Positions 1 through 7,335 of a stretch of 37,642 nucleotides of DNA are shown here, piece by piece. Each line of letters opens with the position of its first letter. Position 1 is the stretch's first letter. The stretch comes from Luminiphilus sp. Lineage in GTDB: Bacteria; Pseudomonadota; Gammaproteobacteria; Pseudomonadales; Halieaceae. The position numbers and the translations under genes are program-made. The DNA lies in assembly GCA_012270045.1 (NCBI GenBank), contig JAAXJC010000080.1:1-37642 (forward strand), read 5' to 3'. The notes beneath the pieces are model-generated. The model was not told the origin of the DNA. It saw only the letters and a program-made list of their open reading frames with translations, and ran no database searches.

Positions 1-1269
1 CCACAGTATGATGGCCGCACCAATATCCAGGTCCGGACCGTTTTCCTCGGGGCAGTTGCCACCACCACCAATAAAACAGGCCATGTTCCAGGCATCCCCG
101 GACAGCAACTGCCGTGTCCAGACAACCGCTCCATCCGTAAGGCGCATGGCTACCACCGCGTCACTGCTGTTGGATGCAGGGGACGTGTAAGCCTCTCCGG
201 TACCGACGTACAGCAGCCCGCGACGATGGTCGATAGTGGGCGTGTTCCAAATCGGCGCACCAGCCGGCGCGATGCGCTGGGCCCCCATCGGATTCATGTC
301 ACCGGTTGGCCGCGGCTCATCCCGGATGACAAAGGAATTCCACAGCAGGTCGCCGCTGGCGGCATCGAGGGCTGCGACGCTACCGCGAAACGTGCAACAG
401 GCATAGCCGGGGTCCGCCGCGGTCGCCCACTCGGAAGAGGACAAGGGCACGTAAAGTCGACCCTCGTGGTATTGCACCGAGCCGGTTATCGTGGCATCGG
501 GATGGGTGGCCACATCCTGGCGCCAGACCAACTGACCCGTTGTTGCGGATACCCCGTGCACCCGGGCGTCAAAGTCACCAAAGAAGACCAGCGGATCCTC
601 CCGGCCGGGCACAGTGGCAATGGCGGGGCCATTGCGTACCTCAGCCCCGGCCTCGTACTGCCAGCGGACGCAGCCTGAGGACAGGTCAAGGGCATAGACA
701 GTCCCCTGCTGGGACCCGACCACCACCATGTCACCATAAACGAGCGGCTGGGAGCGGGCCCGGGCTGCGCCAGGATAGGCGAACGCCCATTTCAGCTCGA
801 GCCCAGCCAGATCCCCGGAACTGACACCTGCAGCGTCCGGGGATTGGTGGCGGCTGTTCGTGATACTCCCTCCCCAGCCGTTCCATTCGGGCATCCCGGG
901 AACGGTTGGCCGGTCGACTGAAGTTGCACACAAAGGCGGGGCATGGCCGGCCTGAGCCTGAAAGCCACTGAGATGCCGTGCGATATCCAGGCGCTGGTCA
1001 GCAGTCAGCCCGGCAGCCTGCTGGCGCATAACGCCATCGTTCATGGCATCCAGAACACTGTTCGTTGACATCATGCTAAAGCTCATCACGTGGGGAGCCT
1101 TGGGCACAGAACCGTCATGACAGTGCAGGCAATGCCGCTCAAACAGCTCAGCGCCGGCGAGGTCGGGACTGGGGTCAGCGTCGCCCCCAGCCGCTACCGA
1201 ATGAGCGAGGCCAAAGACCGCCAGGCCCAAAACACAACGCTTAATACAGCGGGGAATGAGTGGTGCCAA
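1..1269 (-). CDS. Secreted cytochrome c / PQQ-like beta-propeller dehydrogenase, 3' end outside the window
   Basis: The frame is open from 1269 to the left edge: 423 codons with no stop. The start is a TTG. It is preceded by AGGAGA at good spacing, and no ATG or GTG lies between it and the upstream in-frame TGA. Residues 1 to about 27 form a signal peptide. A c-type heme site CLHCH sits at 47-51, with a likely Met ligand in the GVM segment near residue 80. Blade-like repeats follow (GTVYALDL, GSVAALDA). Adjacent cysteines C291-C292 in ACCTFRG recall the vicinal disulfide of PQQ alcohol dehydrogenases. The protein closely parallels the complete one at 34088-36043, sharing LELKW, GTVYALDL and CCTFRG. 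The family includes polyvinyl-alcohol-dehydrogenase-like periplasmic alcohol oxidases that pass electrons to the fused cytochrome. Substrate unknown. The C-terminal blades are not visible. Confidence 0.88.
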   Translation of the reverse strand, partial: MAPLIPRCIKRCVLGLAVFGLAHSVAAGGDADPSPDLAGAELFERHCLHCHDGSVPKAPHVMSFSMMSTNSVLDAMNDGVMRQQAAGLTADQRLDIARHLSGFQAQAGHAPPLCATSVDRPTVPGMPEWNGWGGSITNSRHQSPDAAGVSSGDLAGLELKWAFAYPGAARARSQPLVYGDMVVVGSQQGTVYALDLSSGCVRWQYEAGAEVRNGPAIATVPGREDPLVFFGDFDARVHGVSATTGQLVWRQDVATHPDATITGSVQYHEGRLYVPLSSSEWATAADPGYACCTFRGSVAALDAASGDLLWNSFVIRDEPRPTGDMNPMGAQRIAPAGAPIWNTPTIDHRRGLLYVGTGEAYTSPASNSSDAVVAMRLTDGAVVWTRQLLSGDAWNMACFIGGGGNCPEENGPDLDIGAAIILW

Positions 1270-1307
1270 TCGATTTCTCCTATGCCAAAGCAGCCCGACG
1301 TCGGGAC

Positions 1308-1335
1308 AATGTAACCGCTTTTTTCACCCGAACAA
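1308..1335 (-). promoter_or_regulatory. Possible promoter of the TTG-started PQQ-like gene
   Basis: On the minus strand, TTGTTC (1330-1335) and TACATT (1308-1313) are separated by 16 bases and lie about 40 bases upstream of the TTG start. The 188-base gap from the VOC gene suggests that the PQQ-like gene may have its own promoter. This rests on hexamer similarity only. A short C5/G5 stem (1359-1371) also lies in this gap, with no clear role. Confidence 0.3.
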
Positions 1336-1457
1336 GCACCGCGCGGCGAGGGAATAACCCCCCGCAGGGGGCGAACTGCCAGAGGTGCCAGCAGAGGCTG
1401 TCTGTAAGCTCCGCAAGCATCGCGATGACTCCGGGGCAGTAACGGGCCGTGGAGTTC

Positions 1458-1922
1458 TCAGGCGTCTGCCGTGAGCCACTCGGAAATTACGGGCTTCAGA
1501 TCAGTGCTTACCAGTTCGATAACCAGCCCCCCCGAGGGCGGCGTCAGGTAGCAGATCAGTCCATAGCCCGCCTCGGGTGAGGCACCTGCAGCCAGGACCC
1601 GCCAACCCTTATCCATCAGGCTGCTTGCCTGACCCGGCAGGTCATCGGTCCAAAAGCCCGCGTGGCGACTATCGGGCATGGCGGCGGGATCGTAAAAGGG
1701 CGATGTGCCCTGGCACAGCTCCAAATGAACCGGCCCTTCCCGGCTGTAACAGGCATGCAGGGTGATTTCATGATCCACGGCTTCGGGGGTCCAGAACGGC
1801 AGCGGATCAAAGGCACGCACAGGACTCCACTCGACCCCCAGACTCTCGCCCAGGGAGGCCCTCGCCTCGTGAATGTCACTGACGGCAATCCCGTTGTGGA
1901 AACAGTCGCTCATCTTCAACAT
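1458..1922 (-). CDS. VOC (glyoxalase/dioxygenase superfamily) protein
   Basis: This 154-residue protein has the size of a single-chain, two-module VOC domain. Candidate metal ligands lie at the expected places: H9, E68 (VHLELCQG), H87 (RHAGFW) and E136 (LVIELV). Such proteins are lyases, isomerases, epimerases or ring-cleaving dioxygenases acting on small or aromatic substrates. The sequence does not say which, and methylmalonyl-CoA-epimerase-like roles are also possible. The ATG follows AAGGAGG by eight bases. It lies 42 bases downstream of the P450 on the same strand, so it is probably co-transcribed with the MDR reductase and P450. Confidence 0.85.
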   Translation of the reverse strand: MLKMSDCFHNGIAVSDIHEARASLGESLGVEWSPVRAFDPLPFWTPEAVDHEITLHACYSREGPVHLELCQGTSPFYDPAAMPDSRHAGFWTDDLPGQASSLMDKGWRVLAAGASPEAGYGLICYLTPPSGGLVIELVSTDLKPVISEWLTADA

Positions 1923-1964
1923 TGCATAACCCTCCTTACCCTTCCGTTGCTGCCATGGCCCGAT

Positions 1965-3179
1965 CTATTGGGCGAGTTCTATTTCCAGCGGTAGCCTGTC
2001 CAGGCCCAGTGTCGTGCCGCCGTGGCCCGCTATATCTTTGCCGGGGCTGAGTGACACCCGGCGGACCCGCCGACAGAACTCCTCCAGCACAACCCGCACC
2101 TCGAGTTTCGCAAGGTGCAGTCCAATGCACTTGTGAGCTCCCGCACCAAAAGCGTGGTGCTGGTTGAGTTCACTGCGGCTGCGGCCAATATCAAACCGGT
2201 CCGGGGCAGAAAATGTTGCCGGGTCCCTGGATGTGATGGCACTGGGAATAACAACGTTGTCCCCCGCGCTGAAGTGAACACCGTCGAGTTCAATATCACG
2301 CTCGCAAATTCGATTGAGACTGATAAAGGCATTCAGCCGCAGCAATTCGTCTATCGATTCGGCTATTGATTCAGGGTTCCCGTGGAACCCCGCATACTGC
2401 TGGGGCTGTCGCGCAAACTGCAGCATGGTCAGTGACAGCATGGACGCAACCGTATCAATGCCTGCCAGAAATAGCAGGTAGGCAATGGCATGAACCTCAT
2501 CGGCGGTGAGTTGCTCCCCTTCCACTTCGGCAGCCAACAACAGGTGCACGATGTCATCACCCGCCCCCTCCTCTCGGTGCCTCGCCACCACCTCGGCCAG
2601 GTGCTCCGAAATCCTCTGGCCATATTCAAGGCGCTGTTCCAGGGTAGGCGCACGATAGAAGCCGTTTTCCCAGGCATAGAACTGGGGCAGCATGGCCACT
2701 TCCAAACCCATCTGCTCAGCAAAAACACGGGTCGGTATGGGCTTGGCTACCTCGGCAAGAAAATCGAGAGATGGCTGGGCAAGGGCCTGATCCAGCACCT
2801 CACAGGCCTGCTGCCGGACCGACGCTTCCATTTTCTGAACCACTGCTGGCTGAAAAACAGGTAACAACAAGCGGCGGTAGCGTCGATGCTCATCGGGACC
2901 GCTTTCCAGGGGGATTAAGCGGGGTCGCTGCTGGTAGTTGGCCGGGACGCCAATGGGAAAAGAGCCGAAATTCCTGGCGTCGCACAGTACCTTGTGAGCC
3001 AGAGCGTGGGAAAAAATGATCCAGTGACCGCCGTTATGGGGCGTGTAGGCGATGGGCCGGGTCTCGGCGGCCAGCCAGGCCAGCATACAGCCCTGGGGGT
3101 CCCTGGCCAGCTCAGGATCCGCCACAATATCGATGTCACACCGCAGTGCCTCGGGAACGTCCTGCCACTGGGTGGCCAT
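1965..3179 (-). CDS. Cytochrome P450, bacterial class I (CYP101-like motifs)
   Basis: A 404-residue soluble P450. The oxygen-binding helix reads AGIDTV (239-244), like the GLDTV of P450cam rather than the commoner AGxDTT. The K-helix ExxR is E278-R281. The heme loop FGAGAHKCIG has its cysteine ligand at C351. The C-helix GPDEHRRYRR is at 94-103. I chose the ATG at 3179 over one at 3206 because GGAG lies eight bases upstream and the longer form would overlap the preceding gene. It would hydroxylate a hydrophobic substrate using electrons from a [2Fe-2S] ferredoxin. The only adrenodoxin-type ferredoxin here is 22 kb away at 25236, and no ferredoxin reductase is visible. It is five bases downstream of the MDR gene, so the two are translationally close. 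Confidence 0.95.
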   Translation of the reverse strand: MATQWQDVPEALRCDIDIVADPELARDPQGCMLAWLAAETRPIAYTPHNGGHWIIFSHALAHKVLCDARNFGSFPIGVPANYQQRPRLIPLESGPDEHRRYRRLLLPVFQPAVVQKMEASVRQQACEVLDQALAQPSLDFLAEVAKPIPTRVFAEQMGLEVAMLPQFYAWENGFYRAPTLEQRLEYGQRISEHLAEVVARHREEGAGDDIVHLLLAAEVEGEQLTADEVHAIAYLLFLAGIDTVASMLSLTMLQFARQPQQYAGFHGNPESIAESIDELLRLNAFISLNRICERDIELDGVHFSAGDNVVIPSAITSRDPATFSAPDRFDIGRSRSELNQHHAFGAGAHKCIGLHLAKLEVRVVLEEFCRRVRRVSLSPGKDIAGHGGTTLGLDRLPLEIELAQ

Positions 3180-3184
3180 GGCAA

Positions 3185-4189
3185 TTACTCCAGCACCACC
3201 AGGCATTTACCCCGGGAAGCCCCATGCATCATGTCGCAGAAGGCCTGGGGCGTTTGTTCTATACCCCGATACTGCTGATCAAAGGTGGTCAGGCTACCGT
3301 CGCGCAATGCCGACTCCAGGGTCGCCATGACCTTCGGGAATTCATCCACGTAATCGGAAAACATGAAGCCTTCCATACGGGCTCGCTTGGTGACCAGTTC
3401 CCAGGTGTGGGAGATGGGTTCTACGTCACTCTCGTACTGGGATATCGCACCACACAATACCAGCCGGGCACCCTCGGCCAGCTGCTGCATGACGGTGTTG
3501 AGCACTCCGCCACCGACATTGTCAAAAAACAGGTCCACGCCAGCCGGCGCCACCTCCGCCAATGCCGACGCCAGATCCGGCTGTGACTCACGGGAAATGG
3601 CAACGTCGTAGCCGACCTCATCGGTCAGCCATTGTGCCTTGGCCGCTGAACTGACCAGGCCTATGGTTTTGCAACCGGCGGCCTTCGCCAACTGGCCAAC
3701 AATGGTACCTACCGCGCCTCCGGCGGCACTGACCACCAGCACGTCACCGGCCTTGGGCTGCCCAATCCGAAACAAGCCCAGCCAGGCGGTCATGCCCGTG
3801 GGACCCAGGGTCGACATGTAATCCTGCAGTGGAATGTCATCCGCACACTGAAGCGGGGCGCAGAGATCGGAACCATCCAGGAGGCTCATTTCCTCCCATG
3901 CGGTTCGGGCGTTCACCAGGGTGCCAACGGGGTAATCCGGGTGCCGGGACTCGACCACCTCGCCAAGGACAATACTCTGTACCGGCTCGTTCAGGGCCAT
4001 TCCGGTCAGGTAATTGTCGCCAGCGCCCGCCGACATCCACTGCCGAAATCCGGCATCCAGGGAAAACACCCGGTTGCGGATCAAAAACCAGCCTTCGGGG
4101 ACCTCCGGACGCGGCACTTCGACAATCTCAAAATCATCGGGGGTGATGGCGCCCTCGGGGTGTCTCGCCAAATTTACCGCTAACGGCAT
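3185..4189 (-). CDS. Zinc-independent MDR oxidoreductase (CurA / prostaglandin-reductase type)
   Basis: This 334-residue protein has an N-terminal GroES-like half and a Rossmann half with the NADP-binding loop SAAGGAVGTIVGQ and the family signature DLFFDNVGG. No catalytic or structural zinc ligands are visible. Relatives reduce the C=C bond of alpha,beta-unsaturated ketones with NADPH. The start at 4189 has GGGAG six bases upstream; a longer reading from 4261 lacks this support. It is the first gene of the run MDR - P450 - VOC. It is one of three members of the family in the window, with 6272-7282 and 32934-33956. Substrate not determined. Confidence 0.9.
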   Translation of the reverse strand: MPLAVNLARHPEGAITPDDFEIVEVPRPEVPEGWFLIRNRVFSLDAGFRQWMSAGAGDNYLTGMALNEPVQSIVLGEVVESRHPDYPVGTLVNARTAWEEMSLLDGSDLCAPLQCADDIPLQDYMSTLGPTGMTAWLGLFRIGQPKAGDVLVVSAAGGAVGTIVGQLAKAAGCKTIGLVSSAAKAQWLTDEVGYDVAISRESQPDLASALAEVAPAGVDLFFDNVGGGVLNTVMQQLAEGARLVLCGAISQYESDVEPISHTWELVTKRARMEGFMFSDYVDEFPKVMATLESALRDGSLTTFDQQYRGIEQTPQAFCDMMHGASRGKCLVVLE

Positions 4190-4257
4190 GCTGGACTCCC
4201 GGTGTTTTACACCCTTCTTATACTGGTTCGAGAATATGGCATAGGGCCATTTCAATA

Positions 4258-4279
4258 ACAAACCGATTTGAATGTTTGT
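4258..4279. promoter_or_regulatory. Inverted repeat ACAAAC-N10-GTTTGT, possible operator
   Basis: Perfect six-base arms at 4258-4263 and 4274-4279 lie in the 192-base gap between the divergent MDR (minus) and GFA (plus) genes. The left part, AACAAACC, resembles the left arm of the four repeated operator-like sites elsewhere in the window, but the right arm is differently spaced. It may bind the same or another regulator. Seen in sequence; function inferred. Confidence 0.35.
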
Positions 4280-4381
4280 ATTGAATCCTGAGTGGCCGGG
4301 GATTACCGTCGAACGACGAGGGCCGGCGAGTTAACCGGTGACGGCGTGCGAATACAGGTTTGAAGTTTTAGGAGGACCACC

Positions 4382-4792
4382 ATGGGCAAGGGCAGCTGCT
4401 TGTGCGGCGACATCAGCTATCGATACGAGGCCAGCCAGTCGGCGACCGCCCTGCACTGCCATTGTCGGGACTGTCAAAAAGTCACCGGCTCCGGCAAAGC
4501 CACCATTGTCATGTTCCCGGAGGACGCGGTGGCCATTGAGGGCACGTTCAAGCAATACAGCTGCCTTGGCAGCGACGGCTCCCATGTCAATCGGGGCTTT
4601 TGCCCACGATGTGGCAGCCAGATGTTTACCCACGTCGATGAGATCCCCGGCATGCTGTTTATCAAGGCGGGCACCATGGAGGACTCCAGCTGGGTACAGG
4701 TAGCCTTGAACTGCTGGGAATCCACGGCATCCGTATGGTCGCCTGCTGACGACAGCGTGCCGGGGGTGGCAAAGAATCCGGCGCCCATGTGA
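4382..4792 (+). CDS. GFA-family (Mss4-like fold) zinc protein
   Basis: A 136-residue protein with the family's cysteine pattern: C6xC8 (CLCG), C26xC28xxC31 (CHCRDC) and C74xxC77 (CPRCG), which bind zinc. The family is named for the glutathione-dependent formaldehyde-activating enzyme, but most small members have no proven reaction. A role in handling formaldehyde or other reactive aldehydes released by demethylation is only a possibility. A near-perfect AGGAGG lies six bases before the ATG. It stands alone on the plus strand, divergent from the MDR-P450 run; the next gene follows after 236 bases in which I see nothing. Confidence 0.9.
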   Translation: MGKGSCLCGDISYRYEASQSATALHCHCRDCQKVTGSGKATIVMFPEDAVAIEGTFKQYSCLGSDGSHVNRGFCPRCGSQMFTHVDEIPGMLFIKAGTMEDSSWVQVALNCWESTASVWSPADDSVPGVAKNPAPM

Positions 4793-5028
4793 GCGTAAGA
4801 AGATAAAACTGCCTTGGGCAAGCAACAACCACCAACGACCATCCACGGCATTTGTGGGTCCGGGATGCTGGCCTGATGACCGAGCCGCCGGCTCATCATG
4901 CCTACGGCGCCATATGTTCCTGTCGCCATTGCCCCATAAGCGTCGGCGGCCCAGAGATGGTGCGTTCAAATTATTGTGCTGTTGGCGGCACGGTTGCATG
5001 ATCAAAAATAGAAAATTCAGGGGAGACC

Positions 5029-5790
5029 ATGGCTATGGCATCAGGACTTGAAGGACAGGTAGCGATCGTTACCGGCGCAGGCGCTGGCATAGGACTGGCC
5101 TGCGCTGATCGACTGGCGCGATCCGGAACCGCAGTTTGCATTGCTGATATTGACGCCGAGGCAGCGACTGCGGCGGCCGGCATGCTGGAAAACGCCGGAC
5201 ACCGTTGTATCAGCATCACAGCCGATATCAGTGACAGCGACCAGGTGGCGGCGCTGTTCCAGCAAACCGCCGAGCGCCTGGGACCGGTCACGATCGCCGT
5301 TAACAATGCCGGCGTGGGTGCACCACTGACCCCCCTGGCCGAATCCGAGGAATCGGACTTCGATCGCGTTATGGCCATTAATCTCAAGGGCGTGTGGCTC
5401 TGTATGCGGGAGGCACTAAGGCACATGCAGCCTCAGGGCAAGGGCTGCATCATCAACATGGCCTCGGCGCTGAGCCTGACCACCTACCCCCATACCGGCC
5501 TCTACACGGCCAGCAAGCACGCCGTCGCGGGCCTGACCAAAAGCACCGCCGTCGAATACGGGGAGATGGGTATTCGAATCAATGCGATTTGCCCCGGGTT
5601 CATCTCGACCCCGCTGTTGCACAGTACCGTCAGCGATGACGTGGCAGAGCTTATGGCCGGCAAACATCCAATGAACCGTCTTGGGCGGCCCGAGGAAGTA
5701 GCGGATGCAGTGGCCTATCTGGCGTCAGATGCCGCCTCTTTTGTTACCGGCACGCTGCTCTCTGTTGACGGCGGGTGGACCGCAAGCTGA
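5029..5790 (+). CDS. Short-chain dehydrogenase/reductase (classical SDR)
   Basis: A 253-residue classical SDR with every hallmark: TGAGAGIG (15-22) for the dinucleotide, NNAG (92-95), and catalytic S146, Y159 and K163 (YTASK). D40 at the end of the second strand favours NAD(H) over NADP(H). The C-terminal VDGGW is typical. It would interconvert an alcohol and a ketone; the substrate is unknown, and hydroxysteroid or 3-hydroxyacyl substrates are both possible for this family. GGGGAG lies just upstream of the ATG. It converges with the Rieske ferredoxin gene. One of five SDRs in the window. Confidence 0.93.
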   Translation: MAMASGLEGQVAIVTGAGAGIGLACADRLARSGTAVCIADIDAEAATAAAGMLENAGHRCISITADISDSDQVAALFQQTAERLGPVTIAVNNAGVGAPLTPLAESEESDFDRVMAINLKGVWLCMREALRHMQPQGKGCIINMASALSLTTYPHTGLYTASKHAVAGLTKSTAVEYGEMGIRINAICPGFISTPLLHSTVSDDVAELMAGKHPMNRLGRPEEVADAVAYLASDAASFVTGTLLSVDGGWTAS

Positions 5791-5824
5791 GCGGCCGGAT
5801 ACCGGTAGCCAAGCCGCTGCCGTT

Positions 5825-6136
5825 TCAATCCACGCTGACGGAAATCATGCCTTCCACCACCTGCACGTCATAGGTGGCCAACGGGACCCGGGTTAACTGA
5901 CCCATAGGTTCTCCAGTGCGCAGATTAAAACGAACCCCGTGCAGGGGGCATGAAATGTGGCCGCGTCGGATGCGTCCTCCGTCCAGTAACTGCTGCTGGT
6001 GCGTACAGCGGTTGGCCACAGCGAAGACGTCTCCACCCGAGTGACACAGCAACACCTCACAGCCTTTGACCTCGACCATTTGACTGCTTTCCGGCGCCAG
6101 GGCCTGCAGTTCAAGTACAGGGATAAATTCGCTCAT
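5825..6136 (-). CDS. Rieske-type [2Fe-2S] ferredoxin
   Basis: A 103-residue stand-alone Rieske domain with cluster ligands C44-x-H46 (CTH) and C63-x2-H66 (CPLHG), the size of the ferredoxin components that feed Rieske non-heme oxygenases. Electrons would go to one or more of the three oxygenase alpha subunits here (7336-8565, 14292, 30634). No oxygenase reductase is visible. The ATG at 6136 has only a weak ribosome site. It is divergent from the MDR at 6272 across a gap that carries one of the shared operator-like repeats. Confidence 0.92.
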   Translation of the reverse strand: MSEFIPVLELQALAPESSQMVEVKGCEVLLCHSGGDVFAVANRCTHQQQLLDGGRIRRGHISCPLHGVRFNLRTGEPMGQLTRVPLATYDVQVVEGMISVSVD

Positions 6137-6197
6137 TCATTCGTGTCGGTTCTGGGTATGGCCACAAACCATAAGCACGGCGGACGCCAAACGCAAC

Positions 6198-6238
6198 AAA
6201 CAAACCAGCTTGCTTCTTTTTACCCGGGAGGCTAGCGT
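6198..6238 (+). promoter_or_regulatory. Shared 18-bp operator-like repeat (site 1) with overlapping promoter
   Basis: AAACAAAC-CA-GCTTGCTT occupies 6198-6215, an imperfect inverted repeat with six of eight arm positions matching. TTGCTT (6210-6215) within it could be the -35 element, followed after 17 bases by a poor -10, TAGCGT (6233-6238). It lies between the divergent Rieske ferredoxin and MDR genes. It is nearly identical to the site at 12533, in front of the TetR gene: CAAACAAACC is shared, then A or T, then GCTTGCTT. Confidence 0.6.
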
Positions 6239-6271
6239 ACCGGCAACATCACTGCCCAAGGGGAAGACATC

Positions 6272-7282
6272 GTGCAAGCCGTCACAAAACAACAATGGAC
6301 CTTGAAGAGCCGGCCCGAGGGCATCCCTGACCGCAGCGAAATCGATATCGAGACCCGCACCATAGAAGACGTGCCACCAGAGCATCTGCTCATTGAGTGC
6401 CTTTATTTCTCACTGGACCCCGCCATTCGCGGCTGGATGTCCGAGACCCCGAGCTACCTCCCGCCCATCCCGATCGGCGATCCGGTGCGCTCGACAGTAG
6501 TGGGACGGGTCCAGCACAGCGAGGCCGACGGCTTCAACGTCGGTGATCTTGTGGTGGGTATGGGTGCCTGGGAAACCCATGGCGTGGTACCGGCCGCTTT
6601 TTTCACCGTCATCCCCCCCGATAGCCCGTTCCCGGCCCACTACTACCTGAGTGTGCTCGGTGCAGTTGGCCTTACCCCCTACTTCGGACTGCTGCGGGCG
6701 GGTAAGGCCACGGCGGGACAAACCCTTTTGATGAGTGCCGCCGCCGGTGCAGTGGGTTCACTGGGCGGACAGATTGGCAAGATCCTGGGTCAACGGGTGG
6801 TTGGCCTAGCGGGTACCGATGAGAAATGTCGCTGGGTGACCGAGGAGTTGGGCTTTGATGACTGCATCAACTACAAGACCTGCGGTGACATGGAAAACGC
6901 CATCCGAACTGCCTGTCCAGAGGGTGTAGACCTGTTTTTCGATAACGTTGGCGGTGAAACACTGGACGCGGCGCTGATGAACCTCAACAAGGACGCCACC
7001 ATTGTGTTTTGCGGCAGCATCAGCAATTACAACGCCACGGAACCGACGCCAGGGCCCTACAACTGGTGGCAGGTACTGGCTCGCAGCGTCACGGTGCAGG
7101 GCTACCTTATCAGCGATTATGTCGCTGAATTCCCCGAAGGCCAGGCACAGATGGCCGAGTGGCTACAGGCCGGGCAACTGAAGTTCAAAGAACACATTGT
7201 CGAGGGTTTCGAGAACTGTCTTGACGCCTACAACCTGCTGTTCGAAGGCAAAAACGAGGGCAAATTGATGGTTAAGGTCTGA
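6272..7282 (+). CDS. Zinc-independent MDR oxidoreductase (CurA / prostaglandin-reductase type)
   Basis: A 336-residue paralogue of the MDR at 3185-4189. It has the glycine-rich loop SAAAGAVGSLGGQ and the family signature DLFFDNVGG, and lacks zinc ligands. It is expected to be an NADPH-dependent enone reductase or a related quinone/ketone reductase. The start is GTG, with AGGGGAAG upstream at suitable spacing; no better ATG exists nearby. The upstream gap carries operator-like site 1, so this gene is a likely member of the TetR regulon. It converges with the interrupted Rieske oxygenase, from which a stem-loop separates it. Confidence 0.9.
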   Translation: MQAVTKQQWTLKSRPEGIPDRSEIDIETRTIEDVPPEHLLIECLYFSLDPAIRGWMSETPSYLPPIPIGDPVRSTVVGRVQHSEADGFNVGDLVVGMGAWETHGVVPAAFFTVIPPDSPFPAHYYLSVLGAVGLTPYFGLLRAGKATAGQTLLMSAAAGAVGSLGGQIGKILGQRVVGLAGTDEKCRWVTEELGFDDCINYKTCGDMENAIRTACPEGVDLFFDNVGGETLDAALMNLNKDATIVFCGSISNYNATEPTPGPYNWWQVLARSVTVQGYLISDYVAEFPEGQAQMAEWLQAGQLKFKEHIVEGFENCLDAYNLLFEGKNEGKLMVKV

Positions 7283-7293
7283 CGCCCTGGCAT

Positions 7294-7313
7294 GGGGGAG
7301 CTTTTGCGCCCCC
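7294..7313. terminator. Stem-loop between convergent genes
   Basis: GGGGGAGC-TTTT-GCGCCCCC: eight stem positions with one A/G mismatch and a four-base loop, located between the stops of the MDR (plus) and the Rieske oxygenase (minus). There is no trailing T-run, so intrinsic termination is uncertain. A bidirectional terminator or mRNA-end stabiliser is likely from the position. Confidence 0.4.
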
Positions 7314-7335
7314 GGCACCGGCATCGGTCGATGGC

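Noticed and set aside
4331-5005. 224-codon minus-strand frame covering the GFA gene
   Set aside because: Antisense to a cysteine-patterned GFA protein with a perfect ribosome site; low-complexity translation.
5790-5818. Inverted repeat AGCGGC...GCCGCT between the SDR and Rieske ferredoxin as a terminator
   Set aside because: Six-base arms with a 17-base loop and no T-run are too weak to call.
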